Below, piece by piece: positions 8,915 through 18,712 of a DNA stretch of 64,000 nucleotides (its first letter is position 1; each line of letters starts with the position of its first letter). The notes under the pieces were generated by a model. That model saw only the letters and a list, made by a program, of their open reading frames with translations, did no database searches and was not told the DNA's origin. Location: positions 239,887 to 303,886 of the forward strand of contig NZ_SISK01000003.1 in NCBI RefSeq assembly GCF_004310345.1, written 5' to 3'. Made by a program: the position numbers and the translations under genes. The stretch comes from Paracoccus subflavus. Lineage in GTDB: Bacteria; Pseudomonadota; Alphaproteobacteria; Rhodobacterales; Rhodobacteraceae.

Positions 8915-9996
8915 TGGCGCGGATCACCCTGGACACCCTTGCCCACAGCTACAGTCCCACGCCCAGGGGGGATGCCGACTGGGCGCTGAAGCCGATGTCG
9001 CTGACCTGGCGCGATGGCGGTGCCTATGCGCTGCTGGGCAGTTCGGGCTGCGGCAAGACCACGCTGCTGAACATCATCTCGGGCCTGCTGCACCCGTCGC
9101 GCGGGCGGGTGCTGTTCGGCGACCGCGATGTGACCGACCTGCCCACGGCGGAACGCAACATCGCGCAGGTGTTCCAGTTCCCGGTCGTCTATGACACCAT
9201 GACCGTGCGCCAGAACCTGGCCTTTCCCTTGAAGAACCGGGGCCTGCCCGCCGACCAGATCGCCGCGCGGGTCGATGCGGTGGCCCGCATGATCGGGATG
9301 GAGGCGACGCTGGAGCGCCGCGCGCGGGGGCTGACGGCGGATGCCAAGCAGAAGATCAGCCTGGGGCGCGGCATGGTCCGGCAGGACGTGAACGCGATCC
9401 TGTTCGACGAACCGCTGACAGTCATCGACCCGCAGATGAAATGGGAACTGCGCACGCAGTTGAAGGCCCTGCACCGCGAATTCGGGCATACGATGATCTA
9501 TGTCACCCACGACCAGACCGAGGCGCTGACCTTTGCCGACGAGGTGGTCGTCATGTCCGAGGGCCGCGTCGTGCAGGCGGGCACCCCGCAATCGCTGTTC
9601 GACACCCCCGCGCATACCTTCGTGGGCTATTTCATCGGCTCGCCCGGCATGAACCTGCTGGACGCGCAGCTTCACGGGGCGACCGCGCGTGTCGGGGGGG
9701 CGACGATCCCGCTGGCGGCGCCCTATGCCGCGCCGCAGGGCCGGGTGCAGATCGGCATCCGTCCCGACGCCGTGCGCCCCACGACCGGCGACGGCCTGCC
9801 CTTCCGCCTGATCCGCACCGAGGATGTAGGCCACCACCGCATCCTGCGCGGCGAGGTTGCGGGCGCGCCCTTCAACCTCGTCGTCCCCGAGGATCAGCCG
9901 ATCCCCGCGGCGTTCGACCGCGTGGTCCTGGACCCGGCCCGGATCGGCGTCTTTGTCGATGACTGGCGCATCGAACCCCTGGAAAGGGCCGCATGA
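8914..9996 (+). CDS. glpT: Glycerol ABC transporter ATPase GlpT
   Basis: A 360-residue ABC ATPase, second of the pair. Walker A GSSGCGKT (42-49), Walker B AILFDEP and a proper H-loop (YVTHDQ, His199) are present. The signature loop is degenerate: LTADAKQ at 140-146 stands where LSGGQQQ is expected. The C-terminal TOBE-like domain (IGIRPDAVRP) is normal. The stop of glpS and this start share a base (TGATG), and the 3' end overlaps glpP. An upstream GTG at 8911 is a less likely start. Confidence 0.9.
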   Translation: MARITLDTLAHSYSPTPRGDADWALKPMSLTWRDGGAYALLGSSGCGKTTLLNIISGLLHPSRGRVLFGDRDVTDLPTAERNIAQVFQFPVVYDTMTVRQNLAFPLKNRGLPADQIAARVDAVARMIGMEATLERRARGLTADAKQKISLGRGMVRQDVNAILFDEPLTVIDPQMKWELRTQLKALHREFGHTMIYVTHDQTEALTFADEVVVMSEGRVVQAGTPQSLFDTPAHTFVGYFIGSPGMNLLDAQLHGATARVGGATIPLAAPYAAPQGRVQIGIRPDAVRPTTGDGLPFRLIRTEDVGHHRILRGEVAGAPFNLVVPEDQPIPAAFDRVVLDPARIGVFVDDWRIEPLERAA

Positions 9997-10858
9997 TGGA
10001 CAAGCCGCTCAACAACCGCGCCTGGTTCCTGGTTCTGCCGGTGCTGGTGGTCGTCGCCTTTTCGGCGGTGATCCCGCTGATGACCGTTGTGAACTATTCG
10101 GTCCAGGACACCTTCGGGAACAACCAGTTCTTCTGGAACGGCCTTGGCTGGTTCCAGGAGGTGCTGGAAAGCGACCGCATCCACGCGGCCCTGGGCCGGC
10201 AGTTGCTGTTTTCCGCCATCATCCTGGCGATCGAGATCCCGCTGGGCATCTTCATCGCCCTGAACATGCCCAAGCGCGGATTCTGGGCCAGCCTCGTGCT
10301 GGTGCTGATGGCGCTGCCGCTGCTGATCCCGTGGAACGTGGTGGGCACGATCTGGCAGGTTTTCGGGCGCGTGGACATCGGGTTGCTGGGGCACACGCTG
10401 GCGGCGATGGGGGTGGACTACAACTATGTCAACGATCCGGTCGATGCCTGGGCCACCATCATCGTCATGGACGTGTGGCACTGGACCAGCCTGGTCGCGC
10501 TGCTGTGCTATGCCGGGCTGCAATCCATCCCCGACGCCTATTACCAGGCCGCGCGGATCGACCAGGCCAGCCGCTGGAGCGTGTTCCGGTTCATCGAACT
10601 GCCCAAGATGGCGGGGGTGCTGCTGATCGCGGTGCTGCTGCGGTTCATGGACAGCTTCATGATCTATACCGAGCCGTTCGTCGTCACCGGCGGCGGTCCG
10701 GGCAACGCCACCACATTCCTGTCCATCGACCTGGTGAAGATGGCCATCGGCCAGTTCGACCTTGGCCCGGCAGCGGCGTTCAGCCTGATCTATTTCCTGG
10801 TGATCCTGCTGATCTCGTGGGTTTTCTATACCGTCATGACGGCGCAGAGGGACATGCC

Positions 10859-10862
<4 letters not shown>
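9993..10862 (+). CDS. glpP: Glycerol ABC transporter permease GlpP
   Basis: A 289-residue inner-membrane permease of the MalF/UgpA type with about six transmembrane helices. The EAA loop for ATPase docking is visible (YYQAARIDQASRWSVFRFIELP, about residues 180-200). Start overlaps the glpT stop (ATGATGGA), and the next gene overlaps its end by four bases. It forms the membrane channel with GlpQ. Confidence 0.9.
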
Positions 10863-11673
<811 letters not shown>

Positions 11674-11674
<1 letters not shown>

Positions 11675-12075
11675 TGCACCGGCGTTCCGTCAATCTGGGC
11701 TTTGCCGCCGCAGGCCTCTTGATGCTGGGGGTGCTGGCCTGGCTGGTCGGGCTGGTCCCGGTCGAGGACGGCGTCCGCGAATGGACCGGCAGCCTCGATC
11801 CCGGCGGCTGGATGGCCTGGACCTTTCCGACCGCACTCTTCTTCTGGGTGATCGCGGCGCTGCTGCTGTTCTTCACATGGGCCGCCATCCGGTCCCCCGA
11901 AACGCCACGCAGGGGCGTGCTTCGCATCTGGACGACCCGGGGCGACCGGCTGTTCATCAGCCTGCTGGGCGCGGCCTTCATCAACCTTGCCTGGCTGGGC
12001 TTCGGCGGAGCACCCGCCTGGGGAGGATTGATCCTGTCACTGATCTACGCCGCGGCGGTGTTCCGCTGGGTGTGA
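11674..12075 (+). CDS. glpU: Small DUF2160-type membrane protein of the glycerol ABC operon
   Basis: A 133-residue protein with three hydrophobic helices (about 10-30, 47-70 and 92-130) and a short polar loop. This family (DUF2160) sits between permease and binding-protein genes of glycerol ABC operons and corresponds to glpU of Rhizobium. Its function is unknown; an accessory or assembly role for the transporter is inference. Start overlaps the glpQ stop by one base. Confidence 0.8.
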
Positions 12076-12115
12076 AACCGGGCCGCAACGGCCCATCCTG
12101 GGGAGGGAAACCACA

Positions 12116-13840
12116 ATGAGACTGCACCTGACGACTGCCATGGCGCTTGCGCTGATGGCGACCGGCGCACCGAATTTGGCCATGGCGGGTATCGAGGAGG
12201 CGCGCGAGTTCCTGGACGCCGAGATCGGCGACCTGTCCGCGCTGGACCGCGCCGCGCAAGAGGCCGAGATGCAATGGTTCATCGACGCCGCCCAGCCCTT
12301 TGCGGGCATGGAGATCAAGGTGGTATCCGAAACGATCACCACGCATGAATACGAGGCCAAGACGCTTGCCCCCGCCTTTACCGCCATCACCGGGATCACG
12401 GTCACCCATGACCTGATCGGCGAAGGCGACGTGGTGGAAAAGCTGCAAACCCAGATGCAGTCGGGCGAGAACATCTATGACGCCTATGTCAACGACAGCG
12501 ACCTGATCGGCACGCACTGGCGCTATCAGCAGGCCCGCAACCTGACCGACTGGATGGCGAATGCCGGGGCGGATGTGACGAACCCCGACCTCGACATCGA
12601 CGATTTCATCGGCAAGTCCTTCACCACCGCGCCGGACGGCAACCTGTATCAGCTTCCCGACCAGCAGTTCGCCAACCTCTACTGGTTCCGCAAGGACTGG
12701 TTCGACGACGAGACGAACAAGGCCGAGTTCCGCGACAAATACGGCTATGACCTGGGCGTGCCCGTCACATGGTCGGCCTATGAGGATATCGCCGAATTCT
12801 TCACGGGCCGGGAAATCGACGGCAAGACGGTCTTTGGCCACATGGACTATGGCAAGAAGGACCCCTCGCTGGGCTGGCGCTTCACCGATGCCTGGCTGTC
12901 GATGGCGGGAAACGGCGACAAGGGCATCCCGAACGGCAAGCCGGTCGATGAATGGGGCATCCGCGTCGATGAAAACGACCGCCCGGTCGGCAGTTGCGTC
13001 GCGCGCGGCGGCGACACCAACGGCCCGGCCTCGGTCTATGCGATCCAGAAATACCTGGACTGGATGACCAAGTATGCGCCCCCCGCCGCCCAGGGCATGA
13101 CCTTCAGCGAAAGCGGCCCGGTGCCCAGCCAGGGCGAGGTCGCCCAGCAGATGTTCACCTATACCGCCTTCACCGCCGACTTCGTCAAGGAGGGCCTGCC
13201 CGTCGTGAACGAGGACGGCACGCCGAAATGGCGCTTTGCCCCCTCGCCCCACGGCGCCTACTGGCAGGACGGGATGAAGCTGGGCTATCAGGATGCGGGG
13301 TCGTGGACGCTGCTAAAATCGACGCCCGACGACCGCGCCAAGGCGGCATGGCTCTATGCGCAGTTCGTGACGTCGAAAACGGTGGACGTGAAGAAAAGCC
13401 ATGTCGGCCTGACCTTTATCCGCCAGTCCACGCTGGACCACGAGTCGTTCACCGAGCGTGCCCCCAAGCTGGGCGGGCTGATCGAGTTCTATCGCAGCCC
13501 CGCCCGCCTGCAGTGGTCGCCCACCGGCACTAACGTGCCGGACTATCCGAAGCTGGCGCAACTGTGGTGGCAGGCCATCGGCGACGCGGCCTCGGGCGCC
13601 AAGACGGCGCAAGAGGCGATGGACAGCCTGTGCGCCGAACAGGAAAAGGTGCTGGAACGGCTGGAGCGTGCCGGCGTGCAGGGCGACATCGGCCCCAAGA
13701 TGGCCGAGGAGCATGACCTGGAATGGTGGAACAATTACGCCAAGGAAAACGGCGGCATTGCCCCGCAACTGAAGCTGGAGAACGAAGATCCCCAGCCGGA
13801 AACCATCAGCTATGACGAGCTGGTGAAAAGCTGGCAGTGA
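12116..13840 (+). CDS. glpV: Glycerol ABC transporter substrate-binding protein GlpV
   Basis: A 574-residue periplasmic binding protein, long for the family-1 fold and typical of the glycerol type. A signal peptide occupies residues 1-24 (cleavage after NLAMA). The mature part shows features of large extracellular binding proteins (LAPAFTAITGI, VEKLQTQMQSGENIYDAY). A good GGGAGG-like ribosome site lies 8 bases upstream (GGGGAGGGAAACCACA ATG). Last gene of the operon, followed by a strong terminator. Confidence 0.9.
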   Translation: MRLHLTTAMALALMATGAPNLAMAGIEEAREFLDAEIGDLSALDRAAQEAEMQWFIDAAQPFAGMEIKVVSETITTHEYEAKTLAPAFTAITGITVTHDLIGEGDVVEKLQTQMQSGENIYDAYVNDSDLIGTHWRYQQARNLTDWMANAGADVTNPDLDIDDFIGKSFTTAPDGNLYQLPDQQFANLYWFRKDWFDDETNKAEFRDKYGYDLGVPVTWSAYEDIAEFFTGREIDGKTVFGHMDYGKKDPSLGWRFTDAWLSMAGNGDKGIPNGKPVDEWGIRVDENDRPVGSCVARGGDTNGPASVYAIQKYLDWMTKYAPPAAQGMTFSESGPVPSQGEVAQQMFTYTAFTADFVKEGLPVVNEDGTPKWRFAPSPHGAYWQDGMKLGYQDAGSWTLLKSTPDDRAKAAWLYAQFVTSKTVDVKKSHVGLTFIRQSTLDHESFTERAPKLGGLIEFYRSPARLQWSPTGTNVPDYPKLAQLWWQAIGDAASGAKTAQEAMDSLCAEQEKVLERLERAGVQGDIGPKMAEEHDLEWWNNYAKENGGIAPQLKLENEDPQPETISYDELVKSWQ

Positions 13841-13849
13841 CGTGCCCAG

Positions 13850-13883
13850 GGAAAGCCCGGATTTTTCCGGGCTTTCCTTTTTT
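13850..13883 (+). terminator. Rho-independent terminator of the glp operon
   Basis: A perfect 11-bp stem (13850-13860 with 13867-13877), the loop ATTTTT, and a run of six T. It ends the glp operon 9 bases after the glpV stop. Confidence 0.85.
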
Positions 13884-13910
13884 CGTCCATGTCACGCATC
13901 TTTCGCTCGG

Positions 13911-16493
13911 TCAGGCGCTCGACCGCCCCGAAGACAGCGGCCACCAAGACCGGCGGCGCGCCATCAGGCCGGCCGCCACGGGCCAAAGCCTGGCCTGCGC
14001 AGCCCCGGCCAGCAGGCCCAGGGCGATGCCGCCGCCGATCGCCAGGGCATCCGCCACAGCCGTTTCCCCCCCGATTCCCAGGACCGGCATCAGCGCCTCG
14101 GGGACCAGCCGGTGCAGCAGGTAGATCGGAAAGGCCGCACGGGCCAGATGCATGGCGCCCCGCACCAGCGGTCGCGGCGCGCGCACCCGCGGCACATACA
14201 GCAGCAGGGCCGCCATCCCCAAAAGGCCAAGATACTTGATCCAGGCGCCGTGCCAGTTGCCGCCAAGCCAGGCCGCCCCCGGCAGGATCACCCCTGCCGC
14301 CAGCAGCACCACCAGCCGCTGGCGCGCGGTCGTCGCGGTGGCGATGCACCAGCCCAGCGCAAACAGATAAAAGACCCACGGCACCGAAAACTGCGACCGG
14401 CCCGCCGGCAGCGGCCAGAATTCGGGCAGCGTGACCCGCAACAGCACGCCAAGGCCCAGCAATCCCAAGCCGACCATGAAGGGCGCGCGGTTCAGCCGGT
14501 CGCGCGCGACGCGCGGCCCAAACAGCAGCAGCAGGATCAGGTTCATCTGCACATAGGCTTCGACGAACCAGTAAAGATAGGGCAGCATCAGATGCGTCTC
14601 GGGCGTGGTCAGTGCAAGGTTGCCCACCAGGAACACCGAAGCCCAGGGCACCTGCCCCCAGGCAAGGGCATATCCCGCCACCATCAGCCCATAGGGCACC
14701 AGCACCCGCAGGCTGGGGCGCAGGAACCGCGCCCTGTCGCCGTCGATCAGGGCCTCGCGCCGGTGGAGCGCCACGCTCATCCCCAGCAGGACCACCATCG
14801 CGGCCGCCCCTCCGTAGAGGGGCCACAAGGTCTGATGGGCGACGACCACCGCCAGAATGGCCATGGCACGCGCCAGGATGGGCATCGGGATCTGGCTAAC
14901 CCGGCCCCTGTCCCTGTCGTTGTCCATGGAGGGCTGCTCGAGGGCTGCGATGCTCATCTGTTCCCATTTGTCCGGCAATCCGCCCAGGTGCCGATCAAGC
15001 AAAAGCGAGATCTCGACATGGCGCAGCGAATCGCCCTCCAGGCTGGCGAAGCTGTCCTGCGGGCGCACCGGGCGCGGGGCAAAGCTGCGGGCAAAGATGT
15101 CGTGCAGGCTTGCCCCCTGGCGGGGCTCCGCCGCAAGGTTCCGCAGCGCCGGATAGTCGATCTTGCCATTGGGATGGCGCGGCAGCCGCGGGCAGCCTAT
15201 CGCCACGACGTGCTGTGGCCTGATCCCTGCCAGCCGCGCGGTCAGGGCAACCAGCCGGTCCGACGGATCGGGGGCGGCCACCCAGATGCGTTCGTCGTTT
15301 CCCCAGACGGCGATCTCTTGCCCGGCCTTTCCCAGATCCTGTTCCAGGGCACGTTCCAGGGCGTCGTGGCCGATCCGCAGCCCGGCGATCTTCGACATGC
15401 GCGACCGGCGTCCGACGATGCGAAAGAATCCGTCCGCCCCCCGCCGTGCCAGATCGCCCGTGGCCAGTTCGTCCAGTTCCGGTCCGCGCGACAGGTCGCC
15501 GGACGTTTCGGCATAACCCATCATCACGTTGGCTCCCCGATAGACCAGTTCGCCCTCGGCCTCGGGACGGGTCAGGTCTTGCCCCGTGTCATCCCGCAGG
15601 ACCAGGGTTCCGCCGGGGATCGCCTGGCCGATCGCGTCGGGCGCCCGGCAGGCCTGTTCGGGGGGCAACCAGGCCATGCGGGCCGTGGCCTCGGTCTGGC
15701 CATACATCACCACGAACCGGCCCCGCCGCGATCCCATCACCGACCCCCAGTGCCGCACCGCCGCCGGTTTCATCGCGCCGCCCGCGACGGTCATGCAATC
15801 CAGCCCGTCCGGCAGGTTTTCAGCGAACCCGATGCTGTCCAGCAGGGTGAAATGATGCGGCACCCCGGCAAGGCTGGTGGCCCCCGAGGCGGTCAGCGCC
15901 CTGCAAAATCCCGGATCAAGGATCGCGTGTTCGGCCAGCCAAAGGCTTGCGCCGCGCAGCAGATGGGAATGAAGAACCGACAGGCCATAGGAATAATGCA
16001 GGGGCAGGATCAGCGCGGCCCGGTCCCGCGTCCCGATCCGCAGATAATCGGCGATCGCCTCGGCATTGGCGGTCACCGCCCCGGCGGACAAACGGACACC
16101 GCGCCCCTGCCCGGTGCTGCCCGAGGTTTGCAGCACCATGGCCAGATCGGGATGCAGCGCCGCCGGGTTCTCGTGGAACACCAGCCGCCAGCGGCCCCCG
16201 ATCCGGCGCCAGGTGGCATGGGGGCGGAACCGCTGTTCCAGACGGCGCGCGGCTTCGTCCTCGCCTTGGGGCAGGGGCATGACGGCATGGCCTGCCCCCA
16301 GGGCGCCGACATGGGCGGCGATGGCCTCGGGGGTGGGCGCCATCTCGATGGCGATCAGGCCCCGCGGGAACGGAAGCCGTTCGGCAAATCGCTGCGCCGA
16401 GGCCGCAAGGTCGGCATAGCTGACGACCCGATCCCGATGAAGCAGACAGGGGCGGCCCGCGAATGCGGCAAGATGGTGGGGTAAGATGAACAC
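13911..16493 (-). CDS. AMP-binding / carrier / acyltransferase-3 fusion protein
   Basis: An 860-residue three-part protein. Residues 1-460 form an adenylate-forming domain: ATP loop TSGSTGQGRG (123-132), YGQTE (264-268), TGDLA (about 345), and the A10 lysine in PNGK (443). Residues 475-525 form a carrier domain with GDSL, Ser489 being the likely phosphopantetheine site. Residues 537-845 form a multi-helix acyltransferase-3 domain (OafA/WecH type) with its N-terminal His553. GTG at 16493 is chosen because AGGAGG lies 7 bases upstream; a TTG at 16547 lacks such a site. Inference: it activates a carboxylic acid, loads it on its own carrier and passes it to an acceptor across the membrane. Substrates are unknown. 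Confidence 0.8.
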   Translation of the reverse strand: MFILPHHLAAFAGRPCLLHRDRVVSYADLAASAQRFAERLPFPRGLIAIEMAPTPEAIAAHVGALGAGHAVMPLPQGEDEAARRLEQRFRPHATWRRIGGRWRLVFHENPAALHPDLAMVLQTSGSTGQGRGVRLSAGAVTANAEAIADYLRIGTRDRAALILPLHYSYGLSVLHSHLLRGASLWLAEHAILDPGFCRALTASGATSLAGVPHHFTLLDSIGFAENLPDGLDCMTVAGGAMKPAAVRHWGSVMGSRRGRFVVMYGQTEATARMAWLPPEQACRAPDAIGQAIPGGTLVLRDDTGQDLTRPEAEGELVYRGANVMMGYAETSGDLSRGPELDELATGDLARRGADGFFRIVGRRSRMSKIAGLRIGHDALERALEQDLGKAGQEIAVWGNDERIWVAAPDPSDRLVALTARLAGIRPQHVVAIGCPRLPRHPNGKIDYPALRNLAAEPRQGASLHDIFARSFAPRPVRPQDSFASLEGDSLRHVEISLLLDRHLGGLPDKWEQMSIAALEQPSMDNDRDRGRVSQIPMPILARAMAILAVVVAHQTLWPLYGGAAAMVVLLGMSVALHRREALIDGDRARFLRPSLRVLVPYGLMVAGYALAWGQVPWASVFLVGNLALTTPETHLMLPYLYWFVEAYVQMNLILLLLFGPRVARDRLNRAPFMVGLGLLGLGVLLRVTLPEFWPLPAGRSQFSVPWVFYLFALGWCIATATTARQRLVVLLAAGVILPGAAWLGGNWHGAWIKYLGLLGMAALLLYVPRVRAPRPLVRGAMHLARAAFPIYLLHRLVPEALMPVLGIGGETAVADALAIGGGIALGLLAGAAQARLWPVAAGLMARRRSWWPLSSGRSSA

Positions 16494-16535
16494 GGCGCGG
16501 CCTCCTGCTGCTGCCGCGCGCCTAATAATTCCGAC

Positions 16536-16550
16536 TGATTGAGTCAATCA
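16536..16550. promoter_or_regulatory. 15-bp perfect palindrome upstream of the acyltransferase fusion
   Basis: TGATTGA-G-TCAATCA reads the same on both strands. It lies 43 bases before the GTG start of the fusion gene and inside the 81-bp gap to the TRAP permease stop. It looks like a dimeric-regulator operator; the regulator is not known. Confidence 0.4.
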
Positions 16551-16574
16551 TATTCTGTCCGCACGGCGCCCGGA

Positions 16575-18638
16575 TCAGGGGGTCGAGGCCGCCGGGGCAT
16601 TGCGCACGGCCAGAGCCTGCCGGGCCGTGACTGCCGCCAGGATCGCCATGCCAAGGGCGGTCGAGATCGGCTCGGGCGCGATCATCAGCAGGGCGGCCAA
16701 GGTCAGGGCAAGGCGCTCGATCACCCAGAGCGGGCCAAGCAGCCAGTTGGTGATCGCCGCCGACAGCGCGACGATGCCCAGCACCGCGCCGGTGAAGGCC
16801 AGCAGGAAATCGGGCAGCGTAAAGGCCTGCGTCACGATCAGAAGCGAGGGCGAGAACACGAACACGAACGGCACCAGGGCCTTGCCCATCGACAGCCGGA
16901 AGGCGGTGTTGCCCGCCTTGAAACCGTTGGCCCCGGCGATCCCTGCCCCGGCATAGGCGGCAAGCGCCACGGGCGGGGTCACATCGGCCAGCACGCCGAA
17001 ATAGAAGACGAAGAAATGGGCCACCAGCGGTTCCACGTTCATCATCCCCAGGACCGGCGCGGCGACGGCCACCATGATGATATAGTTGGCCGTCGTCGGC
17101 ACGCCGCAGCCCATCAGGATGCAAACAACCGCCGTCATCACCAGGGTGAACAGCAGGGTCAGGGTCTGCACCCTGAACAGCTCGAACGGCAGAAAGCCCA
17201 GAAAGGCGTGAAAGCTGCCGGCGGCATCGGCGGCGACCGAGGTGACCATGAAGGCGATCTTGAAGCCCACGCCGGTCAGCGTGACGATGCCGATGACCAC
17301 GCCCACAAGCGCGGCCGCGGCCGTCACCGCCAGCGACTGCCGGGCGCCCGACACGAAACCCTCGAAGATGCCGGCGGCGGTTTGCTTGATGCCGTCCACC
17401 ACTCCGGCAGCCATGACCCTCTGAATCAGATAGACGGCCATGCAGGCGGTGATCGCCCAGAAGGCCGACAGGAAGGGCGTGCGGCCCGACATCAGCATCC
17501 AGACCAGCAGGATCAGCGGCGCCACCGACAGCCAGCCTTCGCGCAGGACTTTCCCGGCCTGGGGCATTTCCTCCTTGGTCAGGCCGCGGATGCCCAGGCG
17601 CTTGGCCTCCAGATGGACCTGCACCAGCACGCCGAAGAAATGCATGAAGGCGGGCACGATGGCGGCGATCAGGATCGTGCGCAGCGGGATGCCCAGGTAT
17701 TCGACCATCAGAAAGGCCACCGCCCCCATCACCGGGGGCGTGATCTGCCCCCCGGTCGATGACGCGGCCTCGACGGCGGCGGCGAAATGGCGGCGGAACC
17801 CGATCCTGATCATCGCCGGGATGGTCAGCGCACCCGTGGTCACGGTGTTGGCGATGGACGATCCCGAGATCGTGCCCAGCATCGCCGAGGACACCACCGA
17901 CACCTTGGCCGGCCCGCCCGAAAACCGCCCCGTCAGCGCGGTCGCCAGGTCGATGAACAACTGGCCCAGACCGATCTTCTGGGCCATCACCCCGAACAGC
18001 ACGAAGTGGAACACATAGGTCGCGATCACCCCCAGCGCGGTGCCGTAGATGCCCTGCGAGGTCAGGTACAGATGGTTGACGATCGTGGCCCAGTCCGCGC
18101 CCGGATGGACCAGGATGCCCGGCATCGACTGCCCCCAATAGGCATAGGCGATGAACAAGGCCGCGATCACCGGCAGGGGCCAGCCCATCGACCGGCGCAC
18201 GGCCTCCATCAGGGTCAGCAGCAGGACGGTTCCCATGACGATGTCGATGGTCATGGGGTTGCCGACGCGGAACGCCAACTGGTCATAGATCCACGGCACG
18301 TAAAAGGCGCTGACCGCCCCGGCCAGCGCAAGGGCCCAGTCCGCGACCGGGATGCCCAGGATGACAAGGCCGGTGGTCTTGTGGCGGCTGCGGTCAAATG
18401 CGGCAAAGCTGAGAAAGATCACGAACAGCGACACGCCCAGGTGAAACCCGCGATGCGTCGTGGCACGGGGAATGCCGAAACCCGCCGTATAGAAGTGATA
18501 GGCCGACAAAAGAAACAGAACGATCCCCGTCAGGACCGCGACCGGCCGCAGAACCGTTCGGAACCGGGCTTCGGGGTCGTATTCCTCCTCGAGGGCGCGC
18601 AGTTCGGTTTCGGAAAGCTGGCGGGCGGCTTCGGTCAT
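16575..18638 (-). CDS. TRAP transporter fused permease (TAXI-type, DctQM fusion)
   Basis: A 687-residue inner-membrane protein joining the small (four-helix) and large (12-helix) TRAP permease subunits, as in most TAXI systems. Signature stretches include SGSSIANTVTTG, GGQITPPVMGAVAFLM and GCGVPTTANYI. Sodium-driven uptake with a TAXI binding protein is the family mechanism. The partner binding-protein gene is immediately upstream, with a 74-bp spacer holding a terminator-like hairpin. Substrate is not deducible; TAXI systems are linked to dicarboxylates, glutamate and unknown compounds. Confidence 0.9.
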   Translation of the reverse strand: MTEAARQLSETELRALEEEYDPEARFRTVLRPVAVLTGIVLFLLSAYHFYTAGFGIPRATTHRGFHLGVSLFVIFLSFAAFDRSRHKTTGLVILGIPVADWALALAGAVSAFYVPWIYDQLAFRVGNPMTIDIVMGTVLLLTLMEAVRRSMGWPLPVIAALFIAYAYWGQSMPGILVHPGADWATIVNHLYLTSQGIYGTALGVIATYVFHFVLFGVMAQKIGLGQLFIDLATALTGRFSGGPAKVSVVSSAMLGTISGSSIANTVTTGALTIPAMIRIGFRRHFAAAVEAASSTGGQITPPVMGAVAFLMVEYLGIPLRTILIAAIVPAFMHFFGVLVQVHLEAKRLGIRGLTKEEMPQAGKVLREGWLSVAPLILLVWMLMSGRTPFLSAFWAITACMAVYLIQRVMAAGVVDGIKQTAAGIFEGFVSGARQSLAVTAAAALVGVVIGIVTLTGVGFKIAFMVTSVAADAAGSFHAFLGFLPFELFRVQTLTLLFTLVMTAVVCILMGCGVPTTANYIIMVAVAAPVLGMMNVEPLVAHFFVFYFGVLADVTPPVALAAYAGAGIAGANGFKAGNTAFRLSMGKALVPFVFVFSPSLLIVTQAFTLPDFLLAFTGAVLGIVALSAAITNWLLGPLWVIERLALTLAALLMIAPEPISTALGMAILAAVTARQALAVRNAPAASTP

Positions 18639-18665
18639 CTGTGGTTTCCTGCGTGTCGTTCCACG

Positions 18666-18692
18666 AAAAAGGACGCGGACCGGGCCGCGTCC
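18666..18692 (-). terminator. Intra-operon terminator-like hairpin between TAXI binding-protein and permease genes
   Basis: Read on the minus strand: an 8-bp stem (18692-18685 with 18678-18671), a 6-base loop, then TTTTT. It would reduce permease expression relative to the abundant binding protein. Confidence 0.55.
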
Positions 18693-18712
18693 CCTGGCCG
18701 GGATCGGGCCGC

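Noticed and set aside
16494..16547. TTG start at 16547 for the acyltransferase fusion
   Set aside because: GTG at 16493 has a strong AGGAGG at the right distance and the extra 18 residues include no conserved sequence.
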